DNA of 12,703 nt from JANMCE01 sp031360915. GTDB taxonomy: Bacteria > Actinomycetota > Acidimicrobiia > Acidimicrobiales > Ilumatobacteraceae. Shown one piece after another: positions 1 through 6,568 of the stretch. How positions within the stretch are numbered: position 1 is the first letter of the stretch; each line of letters begins with the position of its first letter. The DNA lies in the NCBI GenBank assembly GCA_031360915.1, contig JANMCE010000380.1, positions 1 to 12,703 on the forward strand, read 5' to 3'. The notes beneath the pieces were generated by a model. That model was not told the DNA's origin, ran no database searches, and was given only the letters and a program-made list of their open reading frames with translations. The position numbers and the translations under genes are program-made.

Positions 1-1103
1 GAAGTCCGGCGCAGGATCCAGGCCACCGGATCGGGGTCGGCCGTCACTTCGGTATCCGACGAGCGATCCAATGCGTACGACGCCCGAGTCATGGCCGCAC
101 CGGCCGAAAGCCAGCGGGGCGACAGCGGCCAACCGGCGACATTGGGTGGCTCGAACGGCACCTGTCCGAGCGTCGACAAGATGTCGGTGAGGTCGTCGTC
201 TTTCACCGGTCCGAGCACGGCATGAGCAGCCAGCACCCACTCGATCGGGAAACGCGGTCGGTTCATCCGATGCTCCACAAAGGTCGGGTCGCGCAGGATG
301 GCGGTGACGAGCGGCTTGATCTCCAGGTTGCCGTTACGGAACGTGTCGGCCAGCGAGGTCAAGAGCGACGACTCGGGACGGACCCCGTGGAAGTACTGGT
401 AGAGCTTGCCGGCAATGAGCGGTGCGAATGCCGGGTGATCGCAGACCACGTTCACCACGTCTTTGGCGTTGGCGACGCGCTTGCCCAGGAAGTCGACCGA
501 CTTGGTTGGTCCGTGTTCGGCGCTGAGTGTCACCTTGGCCGCCTTGTCGTCATCCACCTCCCAACCCGAGAGCGCGTACGCCGCGGCCCGCACGTCGGCG
601 GGGGTATAGGTCGGCGCGCCGTTGAACTCACGACCCAGCGCGAACAACTCCATGAGTTCGCGTCCGTAGTTCTCGTTCGGCGCCTCAGCAGTAGAGGTCT
701 TGCCATCGAGCCAGCCGAGCATGGCGGCATCGACGGTGATGTCCTGCAGTAATTGGCGGGCGTTACCCAATGCCTGCGATCTGAGCAACTGGTGTTGCCG
801 AGCGACCGCGATTGGTTCGGCCTTGTCGACGCTGGAGGTGAGATGCCCGTGCCAGAACCACACCAGCTTTTCGTGGAGCCCAGCGTCGGGTCGGGCCAGG
901 ATCTCCAGCCACCATCGGATGAGGAACGCCTCGTCGTCCTTGGTGCCGAGGGTCGGCGGTTCAACCGTGAGAGGTGCAGCGGCCAGCACGTTGTCGAGCG
1001 CTACCGCATATCCGCCTGCGCTCAATTCTTCCACCTGCCCAGGCCTCGGTCCGAAACCCGTACGGCGGAGCAGGTGCGCAATCAGGGCCTTCTCGTCTGC
1101 CAT
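1..1103 (-). CDS. DUF1800 domain protein (partial, C-terminus beyond window)
   Basis: Translated from ATG at 1103 on the minus strand, this frame is open for 367 codons to the window edge. It shows the hallmarks of the DUF1800 family (PF08811): an N-terminal HLLRRTGFGP (residues 10-19), HEKLVWFWHGHLTSS (77-91), NENYGRELMELFALG (143-157), GWEVD (180-184) and PPNVAGWP (319-326). Family members are usually about 450-550 residues, so roughly the last 100 are missing. The biochemical function of the family is not established. Many members are encoded beside a DUF1501 protein, which would lie beyond the left edge if present. No signal peptide is visible; the protein begins directly with the conserved domain. 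No Shine-Dalgarno site precedes the ATG, but a CATAGT hexamer (1110-1115, minus strand) ends 6 nt before it, which fits leaderless transcription. It is divergent from the two-component operon and shares its 87-bp promoter region. Confidence 0.92.
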   Translation of the reverse strand, partial: MADEKALIAHLLRRTGFGPRPGQVEELSAGGYAVALDNVLAAAPLTVEPPTLGTKDDEAFLIRWWLEILARPDAGLHEKLVWFWHGHLTSSVDKAEPIAVARQHQLLRSQALGNARQLLQDITVDAAMLGWLDGKTSTAEAPNENYGRELMELFALGREFNGAPTYTPADVRAAAYALSGWEVDDDKAAKVTLSAEHGPTKSVDFLGKRVANAKDVVNVVCDHPAFAPLIAGKLYQYFHGVRPESSLLTSLADTFRNGNLEIKPLVTAILRDPTFVEHRMNRPRFPIEWVLAAHAVLGPVKDDDLTDILSTLGQVPFEPPNVAGWPLSPRWLSAGAAMTRASYALDRSSDTEVTADPDPVAWILRRT

Positions 1104-1121
1104 GGAAGCACTATGCGCCAC

Positions 1122-1133
1122 GCTTCATGAAGC
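1122..1133. repeat. Perfect 12-bp palindrome containing TTCATG
   Basis: GCTTCATGAAGC equals its own reverse complement. It lies 27 bp upstream of the tandem repeat that shares the CTTCATG core, and about 19 bp upstream of the DUF1800 start codon, between the likely -10 and -35 positions of that leftward promoter. It could be an additional operator site, repressive for the leftward gene. This is an inference. Confidence 0.4.
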
Positions 1134-1148
1134 TGCTGTGAATGGCGT

Positions 1149-1170
1149 CTTCATGTTCGCTTCATGTTGC
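1149..1170 (+). repeat. 11-bp tandem direct repeat, probable response-regulator binding site
   Basis: CTTCATGTTCG (1149-1159) is followed directly by CTTCATGTTGC (1160-1170), identical in the first nine bases. Tandem 11-bp half-sites are the typical arrangement for dimers of OmpR/PhoB-family regulators. The pair ends 7 bp before the candidate -10 box AATATT, roughly where a PhoB-type activator replaces the -35 element. Binding by the regulator encoded just downstream (autoregulation) is inferred. Confidence 0.55.
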
Positions 1171-1190
1171 GCGTGGGAATATTGCGGTTC

Positions 1191-1859
1191 ATGCGCTTAC
1201 TCCTCGTGGAAGACGATGCCGCCCTCGGCGCGGTGATTCAACGGGGCTTGGTGGAGGAAGGTCACGCGGTTGACTGGGCACGCACTGTTGCCAGTGCCAT
1301 CGAGTCGTTGGAGTTCTCTTCGTACGCGCTGGTCGTGCTCGACATCGGCCTGCCCGACGGCAGCGGCCTTGATGTCTGTCGATGGTTGCGCGAGCGGCAG
1401 GCCGACACCCGCGTGCTGCTGCTGACCGCCCGCGATTCGCTGTCGGACAAAGTGGGCGGCCTTGATGCGGGGGCCGACGATTACCTCACCAAACCGTTCG
1501 ATTCGCCCGAGTTGGCGGCCCGCGTACGAGCGCTGCTGCGTCGCCCGACGTCCACCCGTTCGCCAATGGTGGAAGCCGGTGATGTCCGCCTCGACCCTGC
1601 CAGCCACACGGTGTGGCGCGGCAACGTCGTCATTCCCATGACCGCTCGCGAGTTCTCACTCCTGCACGAACTGATGGTCCGACCCGGTGAAGTGGTTCGA
1701 CGCTCGGACCTACTGGAAGCAGTGTGGGACGCCAACTACGACGGGCTTTCCAACGTGGTGGATGTGCACGTCGCCAACCTGCGTCGCAAGCTCGACCTGC
1801 CCAGCAACCCGGCTCCGATCGAGACCGTCCGAGGGGTGGGGTACCGTATCGCCGTATGA
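1191..1859 (+). CDS. OmpR/PhoB-family response regulator
   Basis: A 222-residue two-component response regulator. The receiver domain (1-118) has the acidic pair E7-D8-D9 in MRLLLVEDD, the phospho-acceptor D51 in VVLDIGLPDGSG, T79 in LLLTARD and the invariant K101 in LTKPFD. The C-terminal winged-helix DNA-binding domain (about 128-222) ends in the typical VHVANLRRKLD and ETVRGVGYRIAV motifs. ATG 1191 is preferred because it begins exactly at the receiver fold; an in-frame ATG at 1164 would add nine residues not seen in the family and would lie inside the tandem operator-like repeat. There is no clear Shine-Dalgarno site, consistent with a leaderless message. Its stop codon overlaps the kinase start (ATGA). 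The length is normal and its targets are unknown; the TTCATG repeats directly upstream suggest autoregulation. Confidence 0.93.
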   Translation: MRLLLVEDDAALGAVIQRGLVEEGHAVDWARTVASAIESLEFSSYALVVLDIGLPDGSGLDVCRWLRERQADTRVLLLTARDSLSDKVGGLDAGADDYLTKPFDSPELAARVRALLRRPTSTRSPMVEAGDVRLDPASHTVWRGNVVIPMTAREFSLLHELMVRPGEVVRRSDLLEAVWDANYDGLSNVVDVHVANLRRKLDLPSNPAPIETVRGVGYRIAV

Positions 1860-3025
1860 ATCTCCGGCGCCTGCGATGGTTCGCCACCGCGTTGTGTGCG
1901 CTGTTGAGCCTGCTGGCCGTCGTCCCCCTCACCCGAGCTGTGCTGCGAGCCCACGATGCGAAGTGGGATGCCGCTGCGGTCAACGACGCGCACGATGAGA
2001 TCGAGCAGGCCTTCGTCGAGTTCGCCAATGAGCGCGAGCCGGTAGATCGAAACATCTGGACGGTGCTTTCCGACGGCGAAGTCAAGGCCTACTCCAAGAC
2101 CAACGTCCAGCCACCGCTTCGTCTGCTTATCGGTGATCGCGACGGTGGGTTTACGACGGAGAAATTCCGACAGGGCGGCATCGACTACCTCGGGGCGGCG
2201 CGCATCTCGAAGAAGAGCGAAGGCCTCGCCACCGTTGTCGATCTTGCGTCGTATAACCGGAAGAAGAGCGAGTACCGCTCGTTCATTTGGACGCTCGGCC
2301 TTCTGTGGATCACCGCGTCGGCAGCGGTCGGCTGGTGGTTGGCCGGTCGCGTCATCCGTCCGGCCCGCCAGGCGCTGATGGAACGTCGCGGCTTCCTGGC
2401 CGACGCCGCCCACGAAATGCGCACACCTCTGTCGGTCATTCTCGCCTCCGCCAGTCAATCATTGGCCCGTCCGCGATCATCCGAGGAATATGTGCGTTCC
2501 ATGGCCGAGATACGTGCTGCGGCCGAACGGGCGAGCGCCGGCGTGAACGAGTTACTCGATCTCGCACGGTTAGAGAGCGGCCAGGCCATGCCGCGCCTGG
2601 CGCCGCTTCGCCTCGATCTGCTGGCCGAGGAAGTGGCGTCGTCGGTCCGAGCCGACGACGTGAACGTCACCGCCGCTCCGGGAACCGTCGCCGTCGTGGT
2701 CGACGCCGACCTGTCCCTCTTGCGGCAGGCCGTCGACAATCTGGTGCGCAACTCGGTCCGCCGGTCAAAGAACGTCTCGCTAGAAAGCTCTATCGACGGT
2801 CGGGACGGGGTGCTGAGCGTGCTGGATGACGGCCCCGGATTCGACGAGGCGATGCTGCCCCACGTGTTCGAGCGGTTCCGTCGAGGCGACACCCGCGGCG
2901 AAATCGGCCTGGGCCTGGCATTGGTGCAAACCATTGTCGCCGCCCACGGAGGCGTCGCCACCGCCGCCAACCGCCCCGCAGGCGGCGCCATCGTCACCAT
3001 AAAGATCCCCCTCACGCGCTCCTGA
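1856..3025 (+). CDS. Membrane sensor histidine kinase
   Basis: A 389-residue HisKA/HATPase_c sensor kinase, partner of the regulator it overlaps by ATGA (1856-1859). Predicted layout: transmembrane helix 1 (about 7-27), an extracytoplasmic sensor region of about 115 residues (28-142), helix 2 (about 143-163), then the H-box FLADAAHEMRTPLSVI with phospho-acceptor H186. There is little or no HAMP domain, since only about 15 residues separate helix 2 from the H-box. The ATPase domain has the N-box DNLVRNSVRRS (N295, N299), the G1 motif DDGPGFD (324-330), the F-box VFERFRRG (337-344) and the G2 motif GLGLAL (351-356). All catalytic elements look intact. The sensor region matches no domain I recognise, so the signal is unknown. 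An upstream start in the same frame would overlap the regulator gene extensively and is rejected. Confidence 0.93.
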   Translation: MNLRRLRWFATALCALLSLLAVVPLTRAVLRAHDAKWDAAAVNDAHDEIEQAFVEFANEREPVDRNIWTVLSDGEVKAYSKTNVQPPLRLLIGDRDGGFTTEKFRQGGIDYLGAARISKKSEGLATVVDLASYNRKKSEYRSFIWTLGLLWITASAAVGWWLAGRVIRPARQALMERRGFLADAAHEMRTPLSVILASASQSLARPRSSEEYVRSMAEIRAAAERASAGVNELLDLARLESGQAMPRLAPLRLDLLAEEVASSVRADDVNVTAAPGTVAVVVDADLSLLRQAVDNLVRNSVRRSKNVSLESSIDGRDGVLSVLDDGPGFDEAMLPHVFERFRRGDTRGEIGLGLALVQTIVAAHGGVATAANRPAGGAIVTIKIPLTRS

Positions 3026-3040
3026 CCGCGACATGCCTCA

Positions 3041-3125
3041 CTTGGTCGCTACCTTATTGGCTTCGCTTGGTCGCTACCGCTCCTTTTCGCTCAGCGTCGC
3101 TCCCGGCGTTCGGACTCGCTTCGCT
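3041..3125. repeat. TCGCT/AGCGA pentamer cluster with a 13-bp direct repeat
   Basis: CTTGGTCGCTACC occurs at 3041-3053 and again at 3066-3078, a period of 25 bp. The pentamer TCGCT starts at 3046, 3063, 3071, 3087, 3097, 3116 and 3121, with an eighth copy at 3228. The copies near 3116-3125 run head to tail and are flanked by GTTCG and CGAAC, giving partial dyad symmetry. It may be a dispersed intergenic repeat family or a regulatory repeat; nothing here decides. Confidence 0.6.
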
Positions 3126-3232
3126 CGAACAATCCCGCCAGTGCAGGCCGGGCTCGGCAATTCCGCACCAATTTCGGGCTTGGGGCGCGCCAATGGGTAA
3201 TCTCCTAACCGACATTCACTACTTGTTTCGCT

Positions 3233-3250
3233 CGACCGGCTTGTCGGTCG
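3233..3250 (+). promoter_or_regulatory. Hairpin in the leader of the oxidase operon
   Basis: CGACCG (3233-3238) and CGGTCG (3245-3250) form a perfect 6-bp stem with the 6-nt loop GCTTGT, 19 nt before ATG 3270. There is no T-run, so it is not a standard intrinsic terminator. It could affect initiation of the first gene, which has no good Shine-Dalgarno site, or be incidental in GC-rich DNA. Confidence 0.35.
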
Positions 3251-3269
3251 GCGTCGCGCGGGGTTGCCC

Positions 3270-4862
3270 ATGACCATGACCGAAGCTCATCTTGATACCC
3301 CGGCCTCAACTGGCGCGGTCAACACCGATGTCGTCGCCCGTGTCACCGACTGGACGACAACGGTCGATCACCGCCGTATCGGCCGCCTTTTTGCCGGTTC
3401 CGGTCTGGTCGCCGGACTGGGGCTCTTGGTCGTGGCGGTGCTGCTCGCCGCCGATCGAATCGACCCTTCGGCCACATTTCTGCCGATTCACGCCACCTAT
3501 CAAATGTCCACCCTGTACCGCGTCGGTCTGGCGTTCCTGGCCGTCGCCCCCATCGTGCTCGGCCTAGCCATCGCCATCGTGCCGCTCCAGGTTGGTGCGT
3601 CCAACATCGCCTTCCCCCGTGCGGCCACGCTGTCCTATGTCACCTGGTTGGGCGGTTCGGTCTTGGTAGTGGGTGCATTCATCGCCAACGGTGGTCCCGG
3701 CGGCGGTAGCAACTGGTACGCCGAACTGTTCCTTGCCGGCCTGGTCGTGGTCATCCTCGGGCTGCTCATCGGGTCGATCTGCGTGGTTGCGACGGTCACC
3801 ACCTTGCGGGCGCCAGGCCTCACCCTCGACCGGGTGCCGATGTTTTCGTTCGCCAACCTCATCGCCTGCTCAGTGATGCTGCTGAGCTGGCCGGTACTGA
3901 TTGCCAACCTCGTCGATCTCTATGTCAGTCACCGCTACGGCCAGGTGCCGTTCGGTGATTCCACCAAGTTCATGGGCCACATCGACTGGGCCTTCACGCA
4001 CCCGGGCGTCACGCTGTTCGCCCTGCCGTTGCTCGGGTTCATTGGTGATGTGGTTCCCACATTCGCTCGGGTCCGTCAGCCCATGCGAGCCGTCATGATG
4101 GTCGCCATTGGGTTCGCTGGCCTCAATTCATTCGCCGCCGACGTGCAGCGCGGCTTCAACGCCAATACCGCCTATCGCCCGCTGATGATTCTCGTCAGCC
4201 TGGGCACGGTGCTCCCGTTCCTGCTCGTGCTCGGCCTCAGTGGTCTGGCCGTGCGGTCCGGCAAGCCCACCTTTGGTGCGCCGCTCCTCTTCGCTCTGGC
4301 CGCCGGTGTCGTCGGGCTGCTCGCCGCCGCGATGAGTGTGCTGATGCCCTTCCGCCGCCTCGGTCTGATGGACCCGCAGGGCGTTTCGGCCGACGGGTTG
4401 CGCATCATCAACAGCACCATCTTCCCTGCGGCGCAAGCCTCCACCATGCTGTTCGCCGTTCTGATCGGTGGCTGCGGTGCGCTGGCCTATTGGGGTCCTC
4501 GTCTGTGGGGCCGCCGTCTTGATGACAAGAAGATGGCGCCGCTCGCGCTGCTGGGGCTGCTTGGCGCTGCGCTGGTCGGTATCCCCGAAGGCATCGCAGC
4601 GTTCTCTAATCAGCCCATTGATGAGGTGGCGTTCTCGATCAGCGGGCCGCACCAGTTGCTCAACATTCTGGCCGCCGTCGGCTACGGCCTGATGACGTTG
4701 GTGGTGCTCGGCACCATCGGCCTGGCCCTGCGCGGCTTCACGAAGGGCGATACCACCGGCATCGACCCGTGGGACGGCCAGTCGCTCGAATGGACGATTG
4801 AGGGCACCAACCAACTCGCCGTCACCTCAGCACAACCCCTGTACGACCGGAAGGACGCGTAA
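3270..4862 (+). CDS. Degenerate cytochrome c oxidase subunit I paralogue lacking most metal ligands
   Basis: A 530-residue membrane protein with about 12 predicted helices, clearly homologous to the subunit I encoded at 7833. Shared landmarks are TTVDHRRIGRLF (31-42; TVDHKKLGIMY in CtaD), VPLQVGASNIAFPR (104-117), TLRAPG (178-183), THPGV (243-247) and the C-terminal DPWDGQSLEW (499-508). By-eye alignment shows that the heme a ligand of helix 2 is Tyr83, the HPEVY motif is H244-P-G-V-T (Glu and Tyr lost), the CuB pair HH is A290-D291, the HFH ligands of hemes a3 and a are A388-Q-A390, and the K-channel Lys region is not conserved. The loop after helix 3 is also shorter. Only one of the six histidine ligands remains, so bound heme a/CuB and oxygen reduction are not expected. 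The frame is intact with normal codon use, so it is not a pseudogene. ATG 3270 (or 3276) is preferred over TTG 3264. Its role is unknown. Confidence 0.88.
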   Translation: MTMTEAHLDTPASTGAVNTDVVARVTDWTTTVDHRRIGRLFAGSGLVAGLGLLVVAVLLAADRIDPSATFLPIHATYQMSTLYRVGLAFLAVAPIVLGLAIAIVPLQVGASNIAFPRAATLSYVTWLGGSVLVVGAFIANGGPGGGSNWYAELFLAGLVVVILGLLIGSICVVATVTTLRAPGLTLDRVPMFSFANLIACSVMLLSWPVLIANLVDLYVSHRYGQVPFGDSTKFMGHIDWAFTHPGVTLFALPLLGFIGDVVPTFARVRQPMRAVMMVAIGFAGLNSFAADVQRGFNANTAYRPLMILVSLGTVLPFLLVLGLSGLAVRSGKPTFGAPLLFALAAGVVGLLAAAMSVLMPFRRLGLMDPQGVSADGLRIINSTIFPAAQASTMLFAVLIGGCGALAYWGPRLWGRRLDDKKMAPLALLGLLGAALVGIPEGIAAFSNQPIDEVAFSISGPHQLLNILAAVGYGLMTLVVLGTIGLALRGFTKGDTTGIDPWDGQSLEWTIEGTNQLAVTSAQPLYDRKDA

Positions 4863-5459
4863 GTGGCCCTCGCTCTCCCCGCGGCGCCTGCCCCCGCCCG
4901 AACCCGCAGCCAACTGGTGGCCACCGCATTCGCGTGCGCTGCCGGGCTGATGTTCTTCGGTGGGCTGTTGGCGCTGTACGCCAAGTACCGCCATCTCGCT
5001 GGCGGCACTACCGCTACCTGGGTGCCGAAGAAAGTCCGCATTCCTGAGATTCCGTCCAACACGATGCTCATCACCATGATGCTGGCATCCATCACGGTGC
5101 AGTGGGCGGTCTACGCCATGCGTCGTGGCAACCGACGTGACACCTCGATTGCGCTGGCCATCACCGGTCTGTTCGGCGTGGCGGTCATCAACGCTCAGGC
5201 CTTCATCTACAGCCAGATGAAAATGCCGATTGTTTCTGCGGATGGGAAAGCATTCAACGTGTTGTTCTACACGACAACCGGCGCATTCATGGTCGCCGTC
5301 ATCATCGGACTCGGGCTTGCCGCCGTCACTGCTTTCCGTTCACTCGGCGGTCGCTTCTCGCCCACCGAGACCGAAGGCGTGTCGTCGGTTGCGTTGTACT
5401 GGCACTTCCTCACCGTGGCATTCGCCGGCGTGTGGTTCTTCGTTTACGTGACCAAATAG
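4863..5459 (+). CDS. Degenerate cytochrome c oxidase subunit III paralogue
   Basis: A 198-residue protein with five predicted helices, starting with GTG immediately after the TAA of the previous gene (zero spacing, translational coupling likely). It resembles the CtaE encoded at 9796 across its whole length: the first helix with LMFFGGLLALYAKYR (29-43), the AQAFIY region (111-116) against AQVFEF, and the C-terminal LYWHFLTVAFAGVWFF (178-193) against LYWHFVDIVWIVIF. Residues conserved in genuine subunit III are replaced: the membrane Glu (E140 of CtaE) is I115, and the two His of GFHGVHV are F142 and A145. It also lacks the His-rich N-terminus of CtaE. It probably pairs with the ligand-less subunit I paralogue encoded before it. 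The family assignment is good, but the function is not known. Confidence 0.82.
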   Translation: MALALPAAPAPARTRSQLVATAFACAAGLMFFGGLLALYAKYRHLAGGTTATWVPKKVRIPEIPSNTMLITMMLASITVQWAVYAMRRGNRRDTSIALAITGLFGVAVINAQAFIYSQMKMPIVSADGKAFNVLFYTTTGAFMVAVIIGLGLAAVTAFRSLGGRFSPTETEGVSSVALYWHFLTVAFAGVWFFVYVTK

Positions 5460-5464
5460 GGGCG

Positions 5465-6568
5465 ATGATGGTTACTACCGGCTCAAAGTTTTTCTTCGCA
5501 CTCACCGCCATCCTTGGCGGAATCCTCAGCCTCGAACTGGTCATCCGGCTGCTGTCACCTGGCACGTACATCTTTGGCCTCGACACCATGCAGTCCATCG
5601 TCATGGCCTCAGCCATGCTCGCCTGCGCGTTCCTGGGCGGGCTGCTGGTTGCCTTTCGTGACTCCGAAGCACCCGCCGACTCCATCGTGACGGCCGTGCC
5701 GCATGTGTCAAGCAGCGTTTGGCCCGTCGTGGCCGGTATTGCCATCACACTCATGGCGCTGGGTTTGGTCACCGACAAGCGCATCTTCGGTGTCGGCTTC
5801 GTAGTGCTGCTCGCGTCGACCTTCGAGTGGATGATCGCCGGGTGGGCCGACCAGGCCTCGGCCGACCCCGCCTACAACGCGTCGGTTCGTAGCCGGTTCC
5901 TCCACCCCATCGAGTTCCCGGCCCTCGGCGCGCTCATTATTGGCGCCATCATGTTCGGCTTCTCCCGCATCATGCTGTCGCTCAACGAGACCGGCGCCAT
6001 CATCCTGTTCGCCGTCGTCGGCACCGTCATCTTGCTGGTGGCCGTCGGGTTGGCCAGTCGCACTTCGTTCAGCCGTCAAAAGCTGGCGGGCGTGCTCGGC
6101 GTAGGCGTGGTCGCCATTGGGGCCTTCAGCATCGTGGGCATCAGCCGTGGCGAGCACACGGCGGAAGAGAACATTCCCGAGGTTGAAAAGAAGGCCAGCA
6201 ACGCGGTGGCCAACAAGGCCAACACCCTGGCTTCGGTAAATGCTACGGCTGCGGGTATCGAGTTCCGCCATGACAGCGCGGTGCTCGATCAACTGCTCGT
6301 ACCTCGAGCGCTCAGCACCAGCCTGATGTTCCGCAACGACACCGGCGAAAAGGCCCAACTCGTGGTGGAGAGCGTAAAGGTGGTGACCGACAAAGATGGC
6401 AACGCGAAGGAAGAAAAAGATGAGTTCGCCACCGAGTTCATCGGCGACGGCAAGTCGAAGCTACTCACCATCAACATCCCGAAGGCATCCACAGCGGACA
6501 AGCCCTACAGGATCATGGTGAAGCTCGAATCGGGCAAGTCCATCGATGCAACCTTCGGTGTCCGATGA
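5465..6568 (+). CDS. CtaF-like membrane protein with extra helices and a C-terminal extracytoplasmic domain
   Basis: A 367-residue protein. Residues 1-130 hold four helices that resemble the actinobacterial oxidase subunit IV CtaF (PF12270): a first pair (about 9-30 and 44-64), then SVWPVVAG (84-91) and a hairpin ending in the ASTFEWMIAGW region (117-127), comparable to the WP hairpin of mycobacterial CtaF as I remember it. Three more helices follow (about 153-175, 179-199, 211-229), then a charged, probably helical linker (230-258) and a beta-rich tail of about 105 residues (260-367). The tail loosely recalls a cupredoxin (IEF, LLVPRALSTSLMFRND, AQLVVE) but has no Cys and no suitable His/Met ligands, so copper binding is unlikely. 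ATG 5468 is an alternative start with better spacing to AGGGG (5458-5462). The stop overlaps the ctaC start. The family link for the first part is moderate; the rest is unrecognised. Confidence 0.65.
   Translation: MMVTTGSKFFFALTAILGGILSLELVIRLLSPGTYIFGLDTMQSIVMASAMLACAFLGGLLVAFRDSEAPADSIVTAVPHVSSSVWPVVAGIAITLMALGLVTDKRIFGVGFVVLLASTFEWMIAGWADQASADPAYNASVRSRFLHPIEFPALGALIIGAIMFGFSRIMLSLNETGAIILFAVVGTVILLVAVGLASRTSFSRQKLAGVLGVGVVAIGAFSIVGISRGEHTAEENIPEVEKKASNAVANKANTLASVNATAAGIEFRHDSAVLDQLLVPRALSTSLMFRNDTGEKAQLVVESVKVVTDKDGNAKEEKDEFATEFIGDGKSKLLTINIPKASTADKPYRIMVKLESGKSIDATFGVR

Larger units (their letters stand above)
1104..1190. promoter_or_regulatory. Divergent promoter region with TTCATG elements
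   Basis: These 87 bp separate the start codons of the DUF1800 gene (minus) and the response regulator gene (plus). TTCATG occurs at 1124-1129, 1150-1155, 1161-1166 and 1188-1193; the last copy contains the regulator's start codon. For the plus strand, AATATT (1178-1183) is a possible -10 box ending 7 nt before ATG 1191. For the minus strand, CATAGT (1115-1110) ends 6 nt before its ATG. Both positions fit leaderless transcripts, which are common in Actinobacteria. The promoter assignments are inferred from position and hexamer resemblance only. Confidence 0.5.
3026..3269. other. Intergenic spacer with TCGCT-rich repeats upstream of the oxidase operon
   Basis: This 244-bp spacer separates the two-component genes from the oxidase operon and must hold the operon's promoter unless transcription reads through. 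A weak -10-like TAATCT lies at 3198-3203 with no convincing -35. No CTTCATG element is present. The left part (3041-3125) is dominated by TCGCT repeats and the right end by a hairpin, both listed separately. Short reading frames on both strands (for example 3067-3273 plus) show no recognisable protein features. No rho-independent terminator (stem plus T-run) is seen after the kinase. Confidence 0.5.

Noticed and set aside
222..752. Plus-strand open frames over 222-1236
   Set aside because: The minus-strand frame here encodes a clear DUF1800 protein with several conserved motifs; the plus frames have none.
3067..3273. Small plus-strand frame in the spacer before the oxidase operon
   Set aside because: No Shine-Dalgarno site and no recognisable protein features; its sequence is explained by the TCGCT repeats.
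3270..4862. Could the subunit I paralogue be a nitric oxide reductase or a cbb3-type subunit?
   Set aside because: Those families keep all His ligands of the two hemes and the metal B site, while here five of six are gone. The closest match by motif is the A-type CtaD of the same operon.
3270..5459. Could the two degenerate paralogues be pseudogenes?
   Set aside because: Both frames are intact, of family-normal length, tightly coupled to their neighbours, and show GC-rich third positions like the active genes.
5465..6568. Could the third gene be a second subunit II (CtaC) with a CuA site?
   Set aside because: The tail domain has no Cys and no CuA ligand motif, and seven helices precede it instead of two.
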